Below, piece after piece: positions 43,920 to 52,972 of a stretch of 64,000 bases of DNA (its first letter is position 1; the number at the start of each line of letters is the position of its first letter). The notes under the pieces were generated by a model, which saw only the letters and a list, made by a program, of their open reading frames with translations, was not told the origin of the DNA and did no database searches. Origin of the DNA: Flavobacteriaceae bacterium. GTDB lineage: Bacteria; Bacteroidota; Bacteroidia; Flavobacteriales; Flavobacteriaceae. The translations under genes were made by a program, and so were the position numbers. The stretch covers positions 124,001 through 188,000 of the forward strand of contig JABXHN010000019.1 of the NCBI GenBank assembly GCA_013373635.1. The letters are read 5' to 3'.

Positions 43920-45866
43920 ATGTTAAGACATCGCTTATTATCCGAACTGGATCTTCGGTTAAAAAATCTCAAGGGTTCAGAAGATTTTAAAAATGGGTTA
44001 AAAGAACGCTTTATTGCTAATAGTTCTGATATTGAAGATCTCTACAATGATCTTTACGGTCATCTTCCCAACAGTAAAAAGCTCTTCTCTCAACTGTTAG
44101 ATCAGCTTTTTAGTGCTTATTCTGAGCGTTCTGTGGAGCTAAAAACAAGAGATAAAGATAAATTAAAAGAAGATTATTGGTTTTGTTCAGAGCAGCTAAC
44201 AGGAATGAGTCTATACGTAGATCGTTTTGCTGGAAAACTTCCCGATGTTGAAAAAAAATTAGACTATATCGAAGAACTCGGTGTTAATTTTTTACATCTA
44301 ATGCCGCTTTTTGAAAGTCCAAAAGATGCTAGTGATGGTGGTTATGCAGTATCTGACTTTAAAAAAGTAGATGAGCGATTTGGGAACTTGAAAGACTTAC
44401 AACATTTAGGAACTCAAATGAGGTCTAAGGGGATGTATTTAATGCTTGATATCATTCTCAACCACACCTCTGATAGACATGAATGGGCTCAAAAAGCCAA
44501 AGCTGGGGAAAAAAAATATCAAGACTTCTACTATTGTTATCCCGATCGTTCTATACCTGATTTAATGGAGTATCATATGCCAGAGGTATTTCCAGAGAGT
44601 GCTCCTGGTAACTTCACCTTTATTCATGAAATGAACCAATGGGTAATGAGTGTATTTCACTCCTATCAGTGGGATTTAAACTTTAAGAATCCAGAAGTTC
44701 TAGTAGCGATGATGGATAACATCTATTTCTATGCAAATTTAGGAGTCGATATCCTTCGAATTGATGCTCCAGCATTTATTTGGAAAGAACAAGGGACCTC
44801 CTGTCAAGGACTTCCGAATGCTCATAAATTGCTTCAACTCATCAAACTTCTTGTCGAAGTTCCTGCCCCTGGCATGGCTATTTTAGGTGAAGCTATTGTA
44901 GGGCCACATCAAATATTAGAATACTTTGGCAAAGGAAGATTTACAGCACACCAGTGTGATTTTGCATACAATGCCACTCAAATGGCTACTCAGTGGGATG
45001 CCTTAGCTACAGGAGATACTAGAGTAATGCGTGAAGCCATGAAAGTAGTCGATTTAAAACCCTTAGGCACAAGTTGGATTAATTACAGTAGATGTCATGA
45101 TGATATTGGTTTGGGTTACGATGATTATATGATCGCCAATGCAGGGAAAGATCCAAACTTACATCGCAAGTACTTAAAAGATTATTATTCAGGTTCCTTT
45201 AGTGGCTCTCCATCAAAGGGAGCCCTTTTTGGAGCCAATCCTAAAAATAACGATGCCAGAATATCTGGAAGCTTAGCCTCATTATGTGGCCTTGAATCTG
45301 CACTTGAATCCAATGATGAAAAGGGGATTAAAACCTCTATTGATAAACTGACCTTAATGCAGGCTCAGAGTTTCTTTTCAGGTGGAATTCCTCTGATATT
45401 CTATGGAGATGAATTGGGAACTACTAATGATTATTCCTATTTAGAAGATCCTTCTAAATCCTATGACAATAGATGGATGCATCGTCCCATCATCGACTGG
45501 GATCAAGCATCCAAAAGATCTAACATCAATTCTATTGAAGGTGTTGTATTTGAAAGACACCAACGACTTATTCGTATTCGAAAAGAAAACAAAGCCTTTG
45601 CAGATCACAAAAATACCCATTGGTTAACTCTTAATTCTCCAGCTATTTGTTCCTTTATTAGAACATCAGAGGATCAAAGTGTATTCTGCTTCTTAAATTA
45701 CAGTAATGAAACCCAACAAATACCAGAGTCGGTGTTTAACAACTTAGGAAAGGGTCCACATCAATTAAAAGAGTTGTGGTCAAATCAACTGATGGAATTC
45801 AAATCACCTTTGAACTATTTTGATATCAAGCCCTATCAATTTTATATTCTGAGCAACAAAATCTAA
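43920..45866 (+). CDS. Amylosucrase-type GH13_4 glucansucrase
   Basis: A 648-residue cytoplasmic enzyme matching amylosucrase length. The N-terminal helical domain is about 1-85, and then (beta/alpha)8. The triad is Asp282 in ILRIDAPAF, Glu324 in ILGEAIVGP and Asp394 in SRCHDDIG, positions close to the well-studied Neisseria enzyme (286, 328, 393). The specific salt-bridge pair of amylosucrase is also kept: Asp139 in SDGGYAVSDF and Arg518 in YDNRWMHRP. It turns sucrose into alpha-1,4 glucan plus fructose; the family also includes sucrose hydrolases. The last bases overlap the next convergent gene by 4. Confidence 0.87.
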   Translation: MLRHRLLSELDLRLKNLKGSEDFKNGLKERFIANSSDIEDLYNDLYGHLPNSKKLFSQLLDQLFSAYSERSVELKTRDKDKLKEDYWFCSEQLTGMSLYVDRFAGKLPDVEKKLDYIEELGVNFLHLMPLFESPKDASDGGYAVSDFKKVDERFGNLKDLQHLGTQMRSKGMYLMLDIILNHTSDRHEWAQKAKAGEKKYQDFYYCYPDRSIPDLMEYHMPEVFPESAPGNFTFIHEMNQWVMSVFHSYQWDLNFKNPEVLVAMMDNIYFYANLGVDILRIDAPAFIWKEQGTSCQGLPNAHKLLQLIKLLVEVPAPGMAILGEAIVGPHQILEYFGKGRFTAHQCDFAYNATQMATQWDALATGDTRVMREAMKVVDLKPLGTSWINYSRCHDDIGLGYDDYMIANAGKDPNLHRKYLKDYYSGSFSGSPSKGALFGANPKNNDARISGSLASLCGLESALESNDEKGIKTSIDKLTLMQAQSFFSGGIPLIFYGDELGTTNDYSYLEDPSKSYDNRWMHRPIIDWDQASKRSNINSIEGVVFERHQRLIRIRKENKAFADHKNTHWLTLNSPAICSFIRTSEDQSVFCFLNYSNETQQIPESVFNNLGKGPHQLKELWSNQLMEFKSPLNYFDIKPYQFYILSNKI

Positions 45867-47218
45867 TCAGGGTGCGTACCTGGGCTGTAATCCTGTGGAG
45901 CAATGAGTGACTGTAATATAGTACCTGCCCCACCCCTTTTGTTGTAGATCATCCATTGATCGGGATTAAATACTACTGAGGCAGTAGTAATCGTATTTTT
46001 TCTAAGGGCCTTTCCATCTTCAAAATCGTGAGCGGTTCCCGTTCCGTCCTCTCCTAAAATTCCAAAACGATCAATAATGACTCCGAAGGGGTCGATTAAA
46101 AGGGCTTGATCATCTCCATTTGATCCTGCAACTGAAGCAGTAGAGGTGTATAAATCTGCCTCAAATCCATAAACCGATTTAAAAGTTTCTTCATTGGATG
46201 CAATCACTAGGGTTTTTTGTGGTTCTATGATTAGATCGTCCAATGTAATGCTAAAGCCTGGCTCTGTATTGGCATTGGTATAGCGAACCAAACTCCAACC
46301 ATTGAGAGAAATGGACTCAGAAGAGCTGTTGTAGAGCTCTATAAATCGAGCTTTGGTGTTATTTGAGGGATCAGCCCATTCACTGATAAGCACCTGATTA
46401 GAGCTCACATACAAAGGAGGTAGTTCACAGGGTTCTAATCTAAAATCTAAATCGTTTAAATGAGCTATTTCCAAATAATCGCCAGCAGTGCTTTGTTTAA
46501 GAACCCCCTGAAGTGAACCCATTTTTAAGGGAACTGGTTGCGATGCAAAAGTTGCGTAATTGGAAGTTTCTAAGCCAATACTATCTCCATTACAATCCAG
46601 AAGCATTCGAATAGTTTCATCCTTCTGAATTGAAAAGCTCAGGAGTGAATCAGCCTCTTTAAATCTCAGTGAATCTAGTTGAACATAACTGTAGAGGGGT
46701 TGATTTTTTAGATCTTTAATAGTCATTTTTTTAGGAATCAATGAATTAGAAAAGCAAACCCGAACTAGATGTTCCTTTAAGCTATTAGTCGGTATTCTTC
46801 CAATAATAATATTCCCAAATGAAGGCAGTGCTTCACCTACTAAAAAAGAACTTGATTTAAACTGTATGTAGAATCCTTGGAGGTTCATTCGAATCTTAGT
46901 CCCTCTAGGATATAAGGTTTCGATATGGTTTGCATCGGTTAGAATTCTCATTCCCATCGATGGGTTTTGGTGAGAATTCTGCAGAATGACTTCTCCATAA
47001 AACTGCCCTTCTTCACTTGAAGAGATCACATATCCTTCAACATATACTTCCTTTTTAATTTGAACAGGATCTTTTTGATTGTACTCATCTAAAACGATGG
47101 TCCAATCCGATGATGCCGATGAAGTACAATCGAGATTAAACTCTTCATATTCATTTGTAATACAACTGACTGATAGCTCCATTAAGAACAAACAACATAT
47201 AAGTCTATAGGTTTTCAT
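45863..47218 (-). CDS. DUF5689/lamin-tail-domain lipoprotein
   Basis: A 451-residue lipoprotein (lipobox Cys19, ELSVSCITN). Residues of about 45-270 form the DUF5689 domain (VYVEGYVISSSEEGQFYGEVILQN, MGMRIL, YPRGTKIRMNLQGF), an OB-like fold linked to nucleic-acid or polyphosphate surface proteins. From about 290-445 comes a lamin-tail domain (ISEWADPSNNTKARFIELYN, LNGWSLVRYT and DDQALLIDP). LTDs often accompany secreted nucleases. It overlaps the upstream receptor by ATGA and follows it in the same operon; together with the divergent nuclease gene it points to surface scavenging of DNA or nucleotides. Confidence 0.82.
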   Translation of the reverse strand: MKTYRLICCLFLMELSVSCITNEYEEFNLDCTSSASSDWTIVLDEYNQKDPVQIKKEVYVEGYVISSSEEGQFYGEVILQNSHQNPSMGMRILTDANHIETLYPRGTKIRMNLQGFYIQFKSSSFLVGEALPSFGNIIIGRIPTNSLKEHLVRVCFSNSLIPKKMTIKDLKNQPLYSYVQLDSLRFKEADSLLSFSIQKDETIRMLLDCNGDSIGLETSNYATFASQPVPLKMGSLQGVLKQSTAGDYLEIAHLNDLDFRLEPCELPPLYVSSNQVLISEWADPSNNTKARFIELYNSSSESISLNGWSLVRYTNANTEPGFSITLDDLIIEPQKTLVIASNEETFKSVYGFEADLYTSTASVAGSNGDDQALLIDPFGVIIDRFGILGEDGTGTAHDFEDGKALRKNTITTASVVFNPDQWMIYNKRGGAGTILQSLIAPQDYSPGTHPD

Positions 47219-49941
47219 GGCAGTGATATCGTAAGGTTTAGAAAAAAACGTCTAGAGGAACTCCACCAATATTTTGTTGGAAATAAGGGAGTACTCGTTT
47301 GTTGATCTTTTAAATAATCCTGATAATTGCCAAAGCGAGAAGATTCATAACCTCCAGACTTAAAATCACTCCCTAAAAGATTGTCAACACTTAAAAATAC
47401 CGATGAGTAAATTCCTTTTTTTAAATAGGACTTTCCAAATAAAAAATTAGTGATGTAATAACCTTCTATGAGTTCTTGCTTTTTAATTTGTTGGAGTTCT
47501 TCAGCAAACAATTCTGCTGGGGATTGATCTTCCTTGCTGAGCAAAAAACTATCGGTAAAACGAATTGGAGCTACTCCAATATAGTTGTTACCAATTCGAT
47601 TAAAACTTAGTGAACTAAACCAATAGTTGGGATCTCTATAACTAATAGACAAAGAGTAGGCTCTCGAGGGACCATTCCCCAACCGATAACCCTTTAATTT
47701 GGATGCACCTAAATCGAGTCGGTTATCTTTTACTGTTACGCCTTCAATTCCAATATCATTAATGAGTTCTAATTCTAGATGAGGATTGTTGGTGTATTTG
47801 TAATTTCCAAGGGAGAAAGCGCCTTCAAGTTCTACTACTGGAGAAACTTTTAAGTTAAAACTTCCTTCAATTCCTCGATGAAGACTAGATATATCAGTTG
47901 AAATTTCTTGAACAAATACAGATCCAAAGGAGGTGTGAACATAATAAGGTCTGTGGCTGCTCAGTTGATCGTACCGATAATCGTATACTCCAAACCTACC
48001 CGATAAATTTCTCCATCGCATCACATAACTCAACTCTTTTAAATCAGCAACTTCTATATGAGATGAAGCTTCTAAACTTCTGTTGTTTTCATTTGGATTT
48101 ACAAAATACTGATTTAAACTCACTGGTTTTTGATAGCGACTCCAGTAAGCTTCTATATAATTTCTGGCATCAAAACCATAGCGGCTCATAAATGATTTCT
48201 GTAGTCCCCTAAAATTTTGGGTGTGCATTATAGGGGTCGTTTCAAATCGTTGATTCACCATCTCACGCTGCCGTTGATAGGTCAAATATTCTTTTTCAAA
48301 TGCCATAGAAATCATCCATCTATTGGATTCATAGTTCAAATAAGGAAAAATCCTAAGCTGTTTTGCCTTAGTGTAATACGCGTATTGAATGGCTTCACCC
48401 TTCTTTTTGTGCAAAGGCCCAGTAAGGTCGTTGATTCCTCTATCAAAAGGATTCATGTCTTTAATATAGTACCCTCCTAACAAATCTTCTGCTCTAGCAA
48501 AACTCCTGTAATTTTCATTATTTGTAGCGGTAGAAATACTAAAATCTAAATCCTTAAAAACTTTCGTCTGATAGCTTAGAGCTGTTGCCCATCTATTTTG
48601 AAATTCTATATCAGCAACAAGAGCGTAATGCACAAATTCTGGATGCAACTTATTAGCGGTGTATAACTCATTCCAATTGATTTGTGAATGATTCAACAAC
48701 GCTTTTTTGGCAGAATTAGCAGCGTAAAAATTAGCTCCTAAAAAACTATTGATGTAATAAGATGGGAGTTTTTTGTAATAAATCGGATCAGGGCTTTCAC
48801 CAGTGTCATAGTGCAAGCGTGTTCTTTTAGTAGCTCCATTTTGAGCCATGATTGTCGCTTTTAAATTGCTGCGAACTGTGTTTAATAGGTGGGTCAACAG
48901 CAGCGTCTTAAAATGAAAGGAGCTGGTCTTTGCTGATCGAACATCAGTTCCCATATAGCCCCAATTTGGATTGTAATCCCTTCCCAACAAATCTACTACT
49001 TCTTTTGAAAGAGCCGATGATTTAGCATTCTCTCGAAAGGTTCTAAAATAATGAAGACTGCTAATTTGATTTTTATTCCACTGCTTCGCTATATGAGCTG
49101 TATAGGAATAGGCTTCGTAGGGAGTTCCCATCTTATACCCTCTAGAACCTAATCGAAAGGATCCTCCTAGACCATATCTAAATGATTCTGTTGGCTCATC
49201 GATCATACTGAGCATCAATCTCCCCTGATAAGATTTATCGCTGATAGAACTACTGACTCGTTTTGCTTTACGCATTAAAAAAGGATTGAGATCAATGGAG
49301 GTGATTCCCTGTCCTTTAGTTGTAGCATTAAAATTAAAGTCTAGGGGTTGTGTTTGCTCTTGATTTCTAAAAAAATCATTGAGCCCTCCCCATTGACCCC
49401 ATTGAGATCCTCCAGTCTGAAGACTATTAAATTCCAATCCATTGATGAGCACTTTCCTCAAACTAGATTTAAGTCCTCTTCTATTAAAGAATGAACTTCC
49501 CCAATCAAAAGCAGCCTTACGATCAAATACATCTCGACCAATACTTAAATACGAACTTTGGGAGTCATCAACTCCATCAAAAAACGACTCTGAGCTCTCA
49601 TTAAATACAGAGGCAAGATCATATTCAATTGGATTACTTCTCATAAAGATCGTATCCAACACTAGGGGAAGTTCACTCAAAACTAGATCTTTCGTATGAT
49701 GCTCATAGCTTTCTTTGTGAAAATGAAGTTGATAGTTGCCGTTTATCGGCAAACGCAGAGTAGCGAAACCTTTATGGTTAGTTTTGACTAATAGTTTTAA
49801 AGAATCCTCAGCTACCACTACTTCTGATAGTGGATTATTGTTGAGTTCATCTAGAACCACAAATTCTAATCGTACTTTTTTAGTCTCTTGAGCCGTTAAA
49901 CTCAAACAACACAACCCTATAACAGCAACTACCTTCTTCAT
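47215..49941 (-). CDS. TonB-dependent receptor-like outer-membrane protein with carboxypeptidase-like regulatory domain
   Basis: A 908-residue outer-membrane protein (signal peptide 1-17, ending LTAQ). Residues of about 22-100 are a CarboxypepD_reg-like beta-sandwich (VVLDELNNNPLSEVVVAED), followed by a divergent plug (IGRDVFDRKAAFDWGSSFFNRRG, LRKVLINGLEFN) and a long barrel ending RFFLNLTISLP. Plug motifs are much weaker than in the FecA-like receptor of this window, so it may be a receptor for a bulky substrate. It is the first gene of a two-gene operon, with ATGA overlap to the DUF5689 lipoprotein, and starts 45 bp from the divergent EEP nuclease. Confidence 0.78.
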   Translation of the reverse strand: MKKVVAVIGLCCLSLTAQETKKVRLEFVVLDELNNNPLSEVVVAEDSLKLLVKTNHKGFATLRLPINGNYQLHFHKESYEHHTKDLVLSELPLVLDTIFMRSNPIEYDLASVFNESSESFFDGVDDSQSSYLSIGRDVFDRKAAFDWGSSFFNRRGLKSSLRKVLINGLEFNSLQTGGSQWGQWGGLNDFFRNQEQTQPLDFNFNATTKGQGITSIDLNPFLMRKAKRVSSSISDKSYQGRLMLSMIDEPTESFRYGLGGSFRLGSRGYKMGTPYEAYSYTAHIAKQWNKNQISSLHYFRTFRENAKSSALSKEVVDLLGRDYNPNWGYMGTDVRSAKTSSFHFKTLLLTHLLNTVRSNLKATIMAQNGATKRTRLHYDTGESPDPIYYKKLPSYYINSFLGANFYAANSAKKALLNHSQINWNELYTANKLHPEFVHYALVADIEFQNRWATALSYQTKVFKDLDFSISTATNNENYRSFARAEDLLGGYYIKDMNPFDRGINDLTGPLHKKKGEAIQYAYYTKAKQLRIFPYLNYESNRWMISMAFEKEYLTYQRQREMVNQRFETTPIMHTQNFRGLQKSFMSRYGFDARNYIEAYWSRYQKPVSLNQYFVNPNENNRSLEASSHIEVADLKELSYVMRWRNLSGRFGVYDYRYDQLSSHRPYYVHTSFGSVFVQEISTDISSLHRGIEGSFNLKVSPVVELEGAFSLGNYKYTNNPHLELELINDIGIEGVTVKDNRLDLGASKLKGYRLGNGPSRAYSLSISYRDPNYWFSSLSFNRIGNNYIGVAPIRFTDSFLLSKEDQSPAELFAEELQQIKKQELIEGYYITNFLFGKSYLKKGIYSSVFLSVDNLLGSDFKSGGYESSRFGNYQDYLKDQQTSTPLFPTKYWWSSSRRFFLNLTISLP

Positions 49942-49986
49942 CTCTCTAATTCATAGGATAAAAGTAAAATCATAATGTAAAAAACA

Positions 49987-51033
49987 ATGAAGAAGTCGAT
50001 GAATGACACTTTTATTATGTTTAGTGTCTATATTTTATTTACAAGTCAGAGTTTAACTGCTCAAGAACAAATTGAAACCATTAGCATTGCCTTTTGGAAT
50101 GTCGAAAATCTATTTGATACGGTAAACGACACTTTAGTTGTCGATGACGACAGGACTCCAACAGGCGTTTATAAGTGGACTGAAAAACGTTTTAATAAGA
50201 AATTAAGGAATTTGGCAAGTGTGATTCAGCAGATGGATGAACTGAAAAAAAAGGTTCCTGATGTATTAGGCATGTGTGAAGTTGAAAATTTAGAAGTCGT
50301 TCAACGGCTCAATCAAAGCATCAAGAATAGTCCCTATCAAATAATTCACAAGGACTCACCTGACCGAAGGGGAATTGATGTTTGTATGCTTTACAACCCA
50401 GATAAGGCGTTCATACAAAACTACCACTATCGTTCCTTAAAGTTATACAATGAAGATCAAAGAAGGATCTATACAAGAGACCAACTCATCGTGGAAGCTT
50501 TAATTTCTGGAAGTAAGTTCTTTTTTATAATTAATCACTGGCCTTCTAGATCTGGCGGAGAACAGAAGTCAAAACCATATAGAATCAAAGCTGCAGAACT
50601 CAATTTAAAACTCATTGATTCAATTAGAAAAAACGAACCCAATGCGGCCATTATTGTTATGGGAGATTTCAATGACAATCCCGATTCTGATTCATTAAAA
50701 AGAACTTTAAGAACTTCTAATTCAAAACATTTGACCTCCAAAACTAAATTATACAATCCCATGGAAGAACTCTATAATAAAGGTGTTGGAAGCTTAGCAT
50801 ATCGAGGTCAGTGGAACCTATTTGATCAATTTTATATTTCTGACAATTTAAATTGGAACTTTCCTTTTCAATATTATAAGGCCGTTGTGTATAAACCCAA
50901 GAAAATGGTAACTAAATCAGGGCCCTATAGGGGCTATCCCATAAGGTCCTATACTGGAACAACCTATTTGGGTGGCTACTCAGATCATTATCCAATATTG
51001 ATGTATTTGTATAAAAAAAGGGAACCTAATTAG
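49987..51033 (+). CDS. Exported endonuclease/exonuclease/phosphatase-family protein
   Basis: A 348-residue exported enzyme (signal peptide about 1-26, ending LTAQ; a second ATG at 49999 would do equally well). All EEP motifs are there: AFWNVENLFD near 36-45, CEVEN at about 98-102, IINHWPSR, MGDFNDNPDSD, and the terminal SDHYPI with the catalytic His. It should cleave phosphodiester bonds with Mg2+ in the periplasm or outside. It is divergent from the receptor/DUF5689 operon (45-bp gap), which together look like a nucleic-acid use cluster. A 24-bp palindrome covers its stop codon. Confidence 0.9.
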   Translation: MKKSMNDTFIMFSVYILFTSQSLTAQEQIETISIAFWNVENLFDTVNDTLVVDDDRTPTGVYKWTEKRFNKKLRNLASVIQQMDELKKKVPDVLGMCEVENLEVVQRLNQSIKNSPYQIIHKDSPDRRGIDVCMLYNPDKAFIQNYHYRSLKLYNEDQRRIYTRDQLIVEALISGSKFFFIINHWPSRSGGEQKSKPYRIKAAELNLKLIDSIRKNEPNAAIIVMGDFNDNPDSDSLKRTLRTSNSKHLTSKTKLYNPMEELYNKGVGSLAYRGQWNLFDQFYISDNLNWNFPFQYYKAVVYKPKKMVTKSGPYRGYPIRSYTGTTYLGGYSDHYPILMYLYKKREPN

Positions 51034-51041
51034 GTTCCCTT
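51018..51041. terminator. Palindromic hairpin overlapping the EEP stop codon
   Basis: AAGGGAACCTAA and its mirror TTAGGTTCCCTT make a perfect 24-bp palindrome. The minus-strand side is followed by a T-run, so it is best as terminator for minus-strand transcripts; on the plus strand the T-tract is weak. Confidence 0.75.
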
Positions 51042-51063
51042 CATTTGATTTATTTGAACGTTC

Positions 51064-51630
51064 TTAATCCAATTTGTACTTGATCATCAGTTCATGTGAG
51101 TTCGATCTCAAGGCTACCGATGAACCGCGTTGTCCCATCTCGTATCCATATCCAATATCCAATCGCTCCAATCCTGTGAATAGAATCAATCCTGCGATAT
51201 AGTTGTTGTTACTGATTCCAGTCCCTACCGTTACTTGATCATTGAAATTAAAGTTCGCAAAGGCCGTTACTAAATTCGGGGCACCACTCACAAAGCGATA
51301 TATCAACGAAGGCTCAAATTGAATCTGTGTACCCAAATCCAATCGCGCTCCTGTGGTCATGTAAAAATTAGGACGGTCTGTTGCAGTTACCGCTATCCCA
51401 TTCACCTCTTTATAACGCTTGGTATTCAAAACACTAGGCGCTGAGATCCCAAAGAACACATGCTCCGATTCAAGATATGCTCCTACTCCAAGTAATGGAT
51501 TCATATAGTTCTCAATACCACTAAGAGCCGGATTAGGCTCATTAGTAATACGATTCAGAGCATTGAGGTCCAATGCGTTGTAAAGCGCTCCTCCCTTGAG
51601 TCCTAAGTGAAGATTGGTCGTCTCACAAAG
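51064..51630 (-). pseudogene. 5'-truncated PorP/SprF family gene
   Basis: The open frame 51064-51630 encodes the C-terminal half of a PorP/SprF protein: TNLHLGLKGGALYNALDLN, EPNPALSGI, PLLGVGAYLESEHVFFGISAPS, FEPSLIYRFVSGAPN and the closing GYEMGQRGSSVALRSNSHELMIKYKL. Whole PorP/SprF proteins are about 300 residues and open with a signal peptide and QLPQFTQYM-like text; both are missing, and an in-frame TAA lies directly upstream. Only TTG (51573) could start it. The frame begins 10 bp after the stop of the upstream beta-barrel gene, so a deletion has joined them. PorP/SprF proteins anchor T9SS type B adhesins at the surface. Confidence 0.75.
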
Positions 51631-51639
51631 TTAAGTTAA

Positions 51640-52887
51640 CTAGAACAAACTCCGAATCATATCTCCAAGAGTAGGGTCTTGAGGCGTAAAGTACTCTTCT
51701 AATCCATATTGAAGTGTCGATGGATAGTACTCAGATAGATCCGACAAAATCTTTTCACCGAAATCATAGTTAAGAGCCGCTGGCGTGGAGGTATTGTAAT
51801 TGTATCTGAGTTTAAAATACTCTCTTGTACGTACTCTAAATCGATTTGGACTTAAGTGTTTTTTAAATCCAAGTGGGGTTCTAAATCGGAATCCTACAAG
51901 ATTTCCTAAATCAGACTTTCTAAGGAAAAGACTGATATAAACCTCATCAATCTGTCTAGTGAAGTCTAAATTGTAACCAAAATCTCCTCTATAAAATTTA
52001 CCAACCTTTAGGCTGATATCTGATTCGTATTTGATGTTTCGATAGTTAAAAGTCCCTAATACGATCGATCTAAAATCTCCACTGTTATAAGTTTTGAAAT
52101 TTGGTTCAATTAAACCGTTTTGAGTATAACGATATTCTATTCCGATTCTAAAGCGTTCTTCCATAAAGAACTTAGCCGCCTGTGCCCATATACCATATCT
52201 ATTGTAAAAGAAGTAACCTGCATTCACATTTAAGAAGGTTTCATAGGGCAACCTAATATCCTTAGTAAAATGCATACTATAAGACCTAGCTGTATTATAA
52301 TTATCTAAATCATTAAATAAAAAAGGAATATTGTAGAGTGTATTAAAGTATGCACCATTTGCAAAAGTTGTATACAATTCTGGTTGTAAACGGTATTTTA
52401 ATCGTATTGGATTGTCAAAATTACCCAATTGATAACTCAAGGCTATACCCACAGGAATATCGACCTTGTAAAAACTACTATTGATAGTTTCTACCCCTTT
52501 AAATTCCTTTCTAAGCTCATCTAAAGACATGGTGAAGCTAGAAGACGTCTTCCACTCATTATAAGTCATATCTCCCTTAAAAAGCTTCTCTAAAGAAGTT
52601 TTTGAAGTATGAACAGCACTATAAGGAATGTTTCTGTTCTTAATAAGAATATGAATTTCATCTTGAACTATTGAACTTGAAACGATAAGTTTTAAAACTT
52701 TATGTAATGCATCCGCTTCAAATCGATACCTATTATTTTCATAAGCTAAAAAGTAATCCGTAGAAGTTGTTTTAACTTGAATATTTTCAAAACCATCTTG
52801 ATGTAAGGCTTCTGAGAGTTTATCCTGAGCAAAAGAAAAGGCAAATGACAATAAAAACAAACAAGATAATACAGCAGACTTCTTCAT
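51640..52887 (-). CDS. Outer-membrane beta-barrel protein, possibly YjbH-like
   Basis: A 415-residue exported protein (signal peptide 1-20, ending SFAQ). The beginning LSEALHQDGFENIQVKTTSTDYFLAYENNRYRFEADALHKVLKLI (read in parts) and VSSSIVQDEIHILIKNRNIPY resemble the N-terminal repeat of YjbH-type exopolysaccharide proteins, followed by many amphipathic strands (RLKYRLQPELYTTF, RIGIEYRYTQNGL, EVYISLFLRKSDLGNLVGFRFRTPLG). It would form an outer-membrane barrel tied to surface polysaccharide. The YjbH assignment is a motif-based guess; the barrel nature is firmer. The stop is 10 bp before the PorP remnant frame. Confidence 0.6.
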   Translation of the reverse strand: MKKSAVLSCLFLLSFAFSFAQDKLSEALHQDGFENIQVKTTSTDYFLAYENNRYRFEADALHKVLKLIVSSSIVQDEIHILIKNRNIPYSAVHTSKTSLEKLFKGDMTYNEWKTSSSFTMSLDELRKEFKGVETINSSFYKVDIPVGIALSYQLGNFDNPIRLKYRLQPELYTTFANGAYFNTLYNIPFLFNDLDNYNTARSYSMHFTKDIRLPYETFLNVNAGYFFYNRYGIWAQAAKFFMEERFRIGIEYRYTQNGLIEPNFKTYNSGDFRSIVLGTFNYRNIKYESDISLKVGKFYRGDFGYNLDFTRQIDEVYISLFLRKSDLGNLVGFRFRTPLGFKKHLSPNRFRVRTREYFKLRYNYNTSTPAALNYDFGEKILSDLSEYYPSTLQYGLEEYFTPQDPTLGDMIRSLF

Positions 52888-52919
52888 AGTAAAGATTAAT
52901 TAAGTGAGATGAAGTTAAA

Positions 52920-52950
52920 AAAAAAGCTAGCACGAAGCTAGCTCTTTTTA
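52920..52950 (-). terminator. Terminator after the coiled-coil lipoprotein gene
   Basis: AGCTAGC arms with a 5-base loop, followed on the minus strand by a long T-run, 20-50 bp after the stop at 52973. Confidence 0.82.
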
Positions 52951-52972
52951 TTATATAGATAAATTATGATTG

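Noticed and set aside
47898-48480. Plus-strand frames inside the outer-membrane receptor gene
   Set aside because: Shadow frames opposite a well-supported long gene, with no motif or start context.
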